A program made the position numbers and the translations under genes. Shown here piece after piece: positions 57,269 to 64,000 of a stretch of DNA of 64,000 nt (the first letter of the stretch is position 1; the number at the start of each line of letters is the position of its first letter). This DNA comes from Alentia gelatinosa (Eukaryota > Annelida > Polychaeta > Phyllodocida > Polynoidae), in NCBI GenBank assembly GCA_950022655.1, contig OX465587.1:23749716-23813715 (forward strand), in the 5' to 3' direction. The notes below the pieces were generated by a model. The model had not been told where the DNA came from. It was given only the letters and a program-made list of their open reading frames with translations, and searched no databases.

Positions 57269-58360
57269 AGTATTTCTCACCAACAGACACAATACACCTG
57301 TTTCCACATTATCATATACCTTAGAATAGCCTCTTTTTTTTACCTTAGAAAATGTTGGAAAATGTGTTTGGTTTTGCCGCTATACATATCCTGTACGCCA
57401 CAAACATACCACATGCACCACATATGTGTTTTTCGGCCATAAATATGACATGGATAGGAACGGGTGGTATACGTTGGACATACGGCGACAGACATGTATA
57501 TGATACTATTAAGTTTGGCTTTATATTTCTAGAGTTAAGTGTTTGTCATATAGTTGGCCACGTATGCATGTCAATAGGGAGTCTTATTTACATGCACATG
57601 TATGTCTAAAGGAGTTGTGTCTGCGTGTCTATAGAAGCTGTGCATGCATGTATAAGGACCGTATTTAATTCTATGGAATGAGTCCTGTGCAATATCATTA
57701 TATTATTTTATACCCGTGGGCAAATGCCTCACCTTTACTGACCAGAAGTACATATTCCATTATATTCATACGCATTACGTGACCACTGTCATTCTGTTAT
57801 TCTGCTATTTAGTAAGTTCCCAAAATGGCGTTTTTAATGAATTTAAGGTATAAGATAATAAGGAAACACAGTGAGTTTGTCTGAGTTGCATCTGTTCGCT
57901 GTTGTTTTTGGTCTGAAACATTCACCTCACTCTACGAACTCGGTGAATATTTCCGACCAAAACAACCCGGAACAGATTTCATTCAGGCACACAAACATGT
58001 CTCCATATATAGTTAGTCACATATTCATATCTAGGGCGCCATGTATACATATTTATCGGAGACTTGTGCTTATAGTATGGCTATAGTGGGCCGTGTTTAT
58101 GTGTATATATATAGAGAATCTAGAATGTGAACTACATAAATGTTTTTTATTACCCATCAAATAAGTAGTTTCCATAGGAAATGTATATAGATTCAAAATA
58201 CATATAAAATCATGGGGAAATGACAATATCGTATTGGTGTTAGTCTATACCGAATTACTGCCACGCTTGACAGTGCTTTGGTGTCTGAAACTAAATGTCT
58301 TGCAGAAATCATTTTATTGCAATAGACTTCTTATTGATCTTTTTGGTGAGTAATAAATAC
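57269..58360. other. non-coding with scattered TACATGTCTATAG motifs
   Basis: The motif GTATACATGTCTATAG, with variants, recurs near 56565, 57610 and 58600, perhaps a decayed dispersed repeat. No gene. Confidence 0.3.
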
Positions 58361-58479
58361 AATAACGACTGTTTTTTTATACGACTGACCGTAATCTCCT
58401 CGTAGTTGACGATGTAATATTACTACGCGTCAACTACTCGGAGATTACGGCCACTCGTACAGAAAACCAGTCATTATTG
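58361..58479. mobile_element. 119-bp foldback element
   Basis: Arms of about 50 bp (58361-58411, 58428-58479) are inverted complements, with core CCGTAATCTCCTCGTAGTTG / CAACTACTCGGAGATTACGG and a 16-bp loop. The outer arm resembles the hairpin at 14984-15041. Confidence 0.7.
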
Positions 58480-59350
58480 TGTATATATTTTCAACCCACA
58501 TGACTCTCATTAGAATTCGATATGTCACAAAGAGTAGCCGTCTTGGATATAAATAAAAAATACATGTAAATGGAAATTTAGTTTAGAAGGAGTAGTCTAT
58601 GTATACATGTCTATAGGAGGTTATGTCTATGTGAAGGCAGGGTGAAATGTCAAATACGTATTCAGTTCTCAGTTCCTTGAGTGTATGGTTCAAGAGTATA
58701 ATTCTCATTCAACCATCTTTGGCATGCAATGTATTTGTATTGGCCTAGTTGTAAATAATTGAACGTGCTACTCAATGAATTCCTGTCGTCCCAGGAGACT
58801 GAAGGTGCGGTTGTGGTGCCTAGCAATGGTATGAGACATACCACGCCGCTGCGATGTAAACTGTCCGCCTGTAAGCCTGAATGTATAGGCTTATATATAT
58901 TGAATTGAATTTCTGTGATTATCTAATATTCAGAGTTGTTACCTAATAAATCTACATTGTATGGAGATTGCGTAGGATTATCCATGCTCGTATTATCGCC
59001 CATCGACAACCCTACTGCCTGGATCATCACCGCTTGACCCACGGAACAATGTTAAATTAAAGAAAGTAGCAGCTCCCTATATGCAGTGAAATATCAATAA
59101 CCAGGGTAAGATCACAAGCAAGATATCTGTAAGAAATACAACTCTAGAAGAACGGGTAATGGCAGGGACACAACTACGTATTGTACCTTACTGCAAATCA
59201 TGGGCAACGGTATTTGCAATCAGAATTACAATGGAATTAGGGCCTGTTCTGACCGGATCAAAGCTTCAAATGTATGCGACCAAAATTACAGGCAAGCAAT
59301 GATGCATGGCAGGGACTCGAAACCAGGGTCCCTTTATCCATAGACAAGTA
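58480..59350. other. non-coding, nothing recognised
   Basis: AT-rich sequence without a domain-bearing frame. Confidence 0.35.
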
Positions 59351-59530
59351 CAAGTAGAACCCCGCCTAACGGACATCCCGCGTAAGCGGTCACCCCGCGT
59401 TAACGGACACCTTTGCTCGGAACGGTTCCGTCTATTAAATGTTTATTTTAACCCCGCGTTAGCGGACACCCTGCGTAAGCGGACACTTTGGCCCGGAACC
59501 AAGGGTGCTCGCTTACGCGGGGTTCTACTG
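59351..59530. mobile_element. pogo/Tigger-like MITE
   Basis: 180 bp flanked by TA. Ends CAAGTAGAACCCCGC and GCGGGGTTCTACTG are inverted complements. The interior repeats CGCGTTAACGGACACC / GCGTAAGCGGACAC units in direct orientation. The CAGTAGAACCCCGC-type end with TA duplication is characteristic of pogo/Tigger derivatives. A fragment lies at 30163-30195. Confidence 0.78.
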
Positions 59531-60094
59531 TATTTTTTTTATAACAACGTGCAATGCTATTTCTTATTAATCATACAATTGCAAATTACATGAAAGTTTG
59601 ATTGTTTACTCATGCAAATTTAATAAATTTGATTAACATGTGCACTCTCCACCGTTGAATTGTGTATCCATAATACTCCACGTGCTAATCCCACATAGAA
59701 CAAAAGAATGCTTCTTTCCTGATACAAGTGTCCCACGAAGTCATAGTATATATCTGAACAAGAAAAATAAACCTAATCTTCATGAACCAAATTCTGCTAT
59801 AACCTGTAATCAAAGCAAAGGCTCTCTATTCCTCTTGGTATATATATATATGTGTACCTGAACAGAAAGAAAAGACATATCTTCTAAAATAAAGAAGTAG
59901 ACAAGAAAGCAAACGGCCAAGATCACGCAGGACTAGGTTAATTCCACCGGGAACTTGATACCTGTTGGATATCTTACATAGACCATGGGATACACCTGAT
60001 CCTATAGACAAGTATCTTATCGATTCATTAGGTATCATATATAACCGAACACCCTAGATATATCTTACAAAGACATAAAGAACAATCGCAGCAG
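59531..60094. other. non-coding, nothing recognised
   Basis: AT-rich spacer between the MITE and the minisatellite. Confidence 0.35.
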
Positions 60095-60480
60095 TCTCTC
60101 AATCTCACACAGACATAGTACAGAAAACTATAGCTGCATCTCAGTCTCACACAGACATAGGACAGACAACTATAGCTGTATCTCAGTCTCACTCAGACAT
60201 AAGACAGGAAAATATTGCTCCACCTCAGTCTCACTCAGACATAGGACAGGACACTATAGCTGCATCTCACAGACATAGGAAAGACAACTATAGCTGCATC
60301 TCAGTCCCACTCAAATATAGGACAGAGAATCATAGCCGCATCTCAGTCTCACACAGACATAGGACAGAAAACTATAGAGCTCTGCATCTCAGTCTCACAC
60401 TGACATAGGACAGGAAATCATAGCTGCATCTCAGTCTCACAGAGACATAGGACAGGACGCCTTAGCTGCATCTCATTCAG
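60095..60480. repeat. 42-bp minisatellite, about nine units
   Basis: The anchor CTCAGTCTCAC recurs at a 42-bp period (for example 60140, 60182, 60224), with unit GCATCTCAGTCTCACACAGA followed by CATAGGACAG...ACTATAGCT. One unit is shortened near 60265. Confidence 0.9.
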
Positions 60481-61640
60481 GCACAGATCTCTAATATCAG
60501 AAGCAGATGGCTCTCTATCAATGATAGATGTTGTTTGATTTGGCCAACCCAGTTTGAGGGTTTTGTCCTGTATTGATTTTATGGCATTATCGCTCATTTC
60601 TATAGTCGCACACAGACAGGCAGCTGAGGGGCAATGCGGGCGACCTGCCCTGGAGCTGCACGTGACTTGTATGGGACCTAACTAGCTGTATCACAGAAAC
60701 ACATTCTCTTTTTGGAGGTATAGTGTGGAAATATTTTCTAATCTCCTTGGTATTGAATAATCACGTTATCCTGTAAATATGGTACAATACCGCATGGCAG
60801 TCTCTCCATTAACTGACGCCACCTTTTCTTTGTATAATCACACGTAACAGTCTACCAATTAACATAAGCTGTTTATTCCTAATTAACAAAACCATCTTCC
60901 AGTCACATCAACAACATACATGACCCATTTCTCCAGTTCCCACCGAGACAAAGTCACGTTATTAGTTAATGTCAGAAGCACATATTTAAAGTGTGAATGG
61001 AGACTGAAGAATGGAGTGTAACTGTGAGCTGGAGGGGGACTAAGTGGTGAAGAGGGACTTCGTAGTTGAGTGGGGTGACATTTAGGTGGAGAGGACTGAG
61101 GAGTAGAGGGGAAGAAGGCTTGATGGATGGCTGAAGGATGGAGGGCCAGGGGGTATTTTGGTGGAGTAGCTAGAAAAGTTTGTCCTATCATTGGAGCTTA
61201 TTGAAAACTCACACCCACTTCTATGTTCTATATCCCACAACATGTTGTCAATGATCAGCCACGTTTACTCAATTCTAATATTTATTCAACTAAAAAGGTA
61301 CCGAATATGAACCAAGGTTCTGTCTGTCAGTAGCATTAAAAATTAGAAACGAGCTGAAGTTTGTGTACATAGCCATACGTAGGTTCTCTACATCCTGTTT
61401 ATTATAGACATACAAGTATAAGTCGGACAATACTACCTGAAGTATCTCAAAAAGACTTGACACCTAGTCATTATCTGTACAACACTAGGAATTATACCGA
61501 TGAGATACTATTTATGAACGTTACCAGATCACCTGTAGGAGATATGGTAGGTGGTGATTACGTTACAACCCTCCGCAGGTATGAATTAAACGTAAGGAGG
61601 ACCACATGTCGACTCCCCTGTGTACCTCCCCTGTAGGCAG
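60481..61640. other. non-coding, nothing recognised
   Basis: No domain-bearing reading frame. A C/T- and A/C-poor purine-rich patch at about 61005-61160 (GGAGGGGGACTAAGTGG type) is low complexity. Confidence 0.35.
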
Positions 61641-61647
61641 GCTGGTC

Positions 61648-61656
61648 TATTTATAG
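61648..61656 (+). promoter_or_regulatory. candidate TATA box with downstream ATG
   Basis: TATTTATAG is set in GC-richer sequence. About 125 bp downstream, an ATG at 61773 preceded by a run of A (GAAAAAATG) opens a 47-codon frame starting MPASSVSSGSSVLS, ending at 61916, with a possible donor CTCA|gtaaaa at about 61818. Serine-rich, no family recognised. It may be the promoter and first exon of a gene extending right, or chance. Confidence 0.2.
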
Positions 61657-61916
61657 GCGGTGATGTAACCTGCTCTGAGCAGCTCACAGTGCAGACTTCC
61701 CGGGCTAATACATTCACCACCCCCAGGCACGTCCACCTCAGACCAGCCCCTCCACCCGCCCTCAGTGAAAAAATGCCTGCATCAAGTGTCAGCAGCGGAA
61801 GCTCTGTACTCTCAGTAAAAACTACGAAGTGGTCGAATCATGTGCTCAGTCTTTTTGTAAGAGCAACGGAGTGGTCAAAACATGGAGCAAAGCAGAATCT
61901 TGGCAGACCGATGTAA

Positions 61917-63964
61917 GCAAATGATTCGGTTCAGTAATCCTGGGGTTCAATCAATTATGATAATCTCTAAATGAAAGCAAGAAGAGGGTTCAAAAGAATA
62001 AAGTTTATAAGCATGTTATTCATCAAAAAGGTGCATGATCCATTAATATTGTGCAGACATCATGTATGTCACACTTTCACAATTGGTTTAATTATACTGG
62101 TGTTTTGTTGGTCCTATTAGCTTTTTCAATGGAAAATCATTGGTGTTTTGTCGATCTCATATAAAAGAGTACTATCCTTTTATTTAAATGAGACAACCTT
62201 TGGTAAACAGCTTGGCCATACCACCATGAGATTGCTGTTTACAGTTCTTTTCAATATGATGTGGAGTAATTGCAAAAAAGTCAATCTTTGGTGGAAATGC
62301 ATGAATAATTACCACAGTGCAGCAGCTACTTATTGAGGACTCTCTTAGCTCTCCTCGGCCAAGCTTGCCATTCGCAATAGTTCCCAGTGTGAAGCATTTC
62401 TATTGACTACCCTGTCAGCGCGGTTCAGGAATGCCCTATCGCCGCCCTATCACCATAATGCATTGAGCGAGGGCTGGGCAAATATGCATCAGTCATGTGT
62501 TAATGGCACTTCCTGTCACATGGTTCCGCCCGAAAATGCGCTGGTTGGCGGCGAATATGTTGAGCGAGAAGGCACACTGAGGTACCAGTGCAGCGTGTTT
62601 TTGTGGGAGGGGGTGTTGTTGGGAGGGCGAGGGACAGAGACTCCATGAGAGAGGAAAGCTAAAAAAAAATACATGGAGTGACAAAGACAAAGATGTAGGT
62701 GAGAATAGACAAAGACAGGCGGACAATTTTTTTTTTTTTCAAAAGCAGCTTTATTTGATTACTTTTTGTTTACAATCCGTTGACATTTAAGTACATGAGT
62801 GAAGATTTAACTCGTAGTTGGCATTTACATACATGAGAACAAATATACATCAGATGAGCTGCAATATTTTTGGCTTTTTGTTGGTTTCCATAAGGTTCTT
62901 AGAGGTCAAAGAAAAGGGAAAATTCGAGTATTTTCATGATTAATCCATTACAGAAAACTAATTGTACTCATCACTTCAACATTATTTATTGAAAGATCGC
63001 CTCATGAATAATAAGGATTATAAATATGTCCATAATAATGTCCCGCAGGTATCAGCACTAACACTTCCGAGAATAACCTTTAAGCAACCGGTTGCCCATA
63101 GAAAAGGGGAAAAAGGTCGTGGGAAGTAAGGAAACATTTGTGGCACATCTGATATGATTAGCCCCCGACCAGTGCTGTGCCCCCTATTGCCCCTCATACC
63201 ATCTCCCCTCCGTGCCAATCCCCGCTGCCATCACCCCTCCCTCTGCCAAACCCTGCTGCCCTGACCCTTCTCCTTTCACCTGCCGCTGGCCGACTGTATT
63301 ACCAGACCAGAGCGCTTTGGCGCCTGGGGGGAGCCACAATCTCCCAGCTGAGATTGCGTTTTCAATGTTGAGCTGGCCATGAAAGTGCTGGGAGAGTGGA
63401 GTGGACAGGTGGGTTTCCGATGCGAGGTTCTGGGAGTTGGGAGGTGGCGGGAAGGGTAAAGGAGGACCGAGTGCAGGTTCAAATGTCAGTAGACAGGGGT
63501 TACTGTAGGTACAAGAGGAGCTGATACCAGCTTGCACTTGCGTTGGAACTCAAGACTTCCACTCCTTTTCTGAAATACAGGGTGAAAATAGTCGTTAACT
63601 CTATCAGCCCTGCTATCTAGCAATATCGCCATGCCCAAGTCATGAGCATAATTCTGAAGAGACTTGTTCGAAGCCTGCACTTATAGGCATACGACTATAA
63701 TGGCGTATGCATTTCGAAAATATCCACATGGTACCTAGTGTTCCCTTGGCTACAATATTCTAACTCACAATTAGTTTTTTTATCATAATTATTGACACAA
63801 AGTTTTACGACAGACAAAGTTCGCCTCATCGGGTGACATTCCACTCTGATGTCACATAACACACTTCACATTTTGTACAAGACGAGTGCAGGTACAATAC
63901 AATTACACTTAGAGGACTAATTACATGGACAGTACAATATACCATTTGGTAATGTAATCTGATC
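61917..63964. other. gene-poor stretch with a motif-rich block
   Basis: About 62400-62600 is of mixed composition, with octamer-like ATATGCAT, ETS-like ACTTCCTG and E2F-like TTGGCGGCGAA within 110 bp, a possible enhancer or promoter. A T run at 62728-62740 and GC-richer sequence at 63170-63480 have no recognisable gene. Confidence 0.3.
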
Positions 63965-63992
63965 TTTTTTTTTTATTTTTTTTTTTTTTTTT
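63965..63992. repeat. poly-T tract
   Basis: T run interrupted by one A at the right edge of the window. It may be the tail of a retroposed element on -, whose body would lie outside or is unrecognised. Confidence 0.8.
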
Positions 63993-64000
63993 ATGCGTTT

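Noticed and set aside
60095..60480. Another regularly spaced repeat, CRISPR-like
   Set aside because: The entire 42-bp unit repeats; there are no spacers.

Overview
The window is nuclear DNA of a multicellular animal. It is AT-rich, with spliced genes bounded by GT/AG introns, large intergenic spaces, dozens of short non-coding transposons and many minisatellites. The gene types (single-exon NHL propeller protein, clan-2-like cytochrome P450, SMYD4-type lysine methyltransferase) and a tyrosine-recombinase retrotransposon with split direct repeats fit a marine invertebrate such as a mollusc, annelid, brachiopod or invertebrate deuterostome. The sequence alone does not fix the phylum.

Region 1 (1-21,200) holds the three host genes. 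An NHL-repeat beta-propeller gene lies on + at 4725-5624. A five-exon cytochrome P450 lies on - at 14588-8734; its splice phases all agree and give a 498-residue protein with an abnormal I-helix and no ATG at the expected start. A SMYD4-like TPR/MYND/SET methyltransferase lies on - at 21142-19112, and its stop codon sits in the last unit of a 49-bp minisatellite. The NHL and P450 genes converge. The P450 introns are filled with MITE-type elements.

Region 2 (24,055-28,657) is a 4.6-kb Ngaro/PAT-type (DIRS-order) retrotransposon with the layout A1-[gag, RT, RNase H remnant, tyrosine recombinase]-B1-A2-B2. The A and B repeat pairs are about 98-99% identical. RT/RNase H is broken by a frameshift and a large deletion, but the recombinase reading frame is complete with all visible catalytic residues.

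Region 3 (28,658-64,000) is a gene-poor 35-kb stretch. It contains foldback and MITE-like elements of several families (piggyBac-like, Harbinger-like, pogo/Tigger-like, others), a possible solo LTR, minisatellites with 42-, 43-, 55- and 65-bp periods, long low-complexity tracts, and a few GC-richer blocks with CTCF-, ZNF143-, YY1- and E-box-like motifs. Those blocks may be promoters or enhancers. No convincing complete host gene was found there. The three host genes have unrelated roles (protein/RNA scaffold, monooxygenase, protein methylation) and give no sign of forming a functional cluster. No RNA gene or CRISPR array was recognised.
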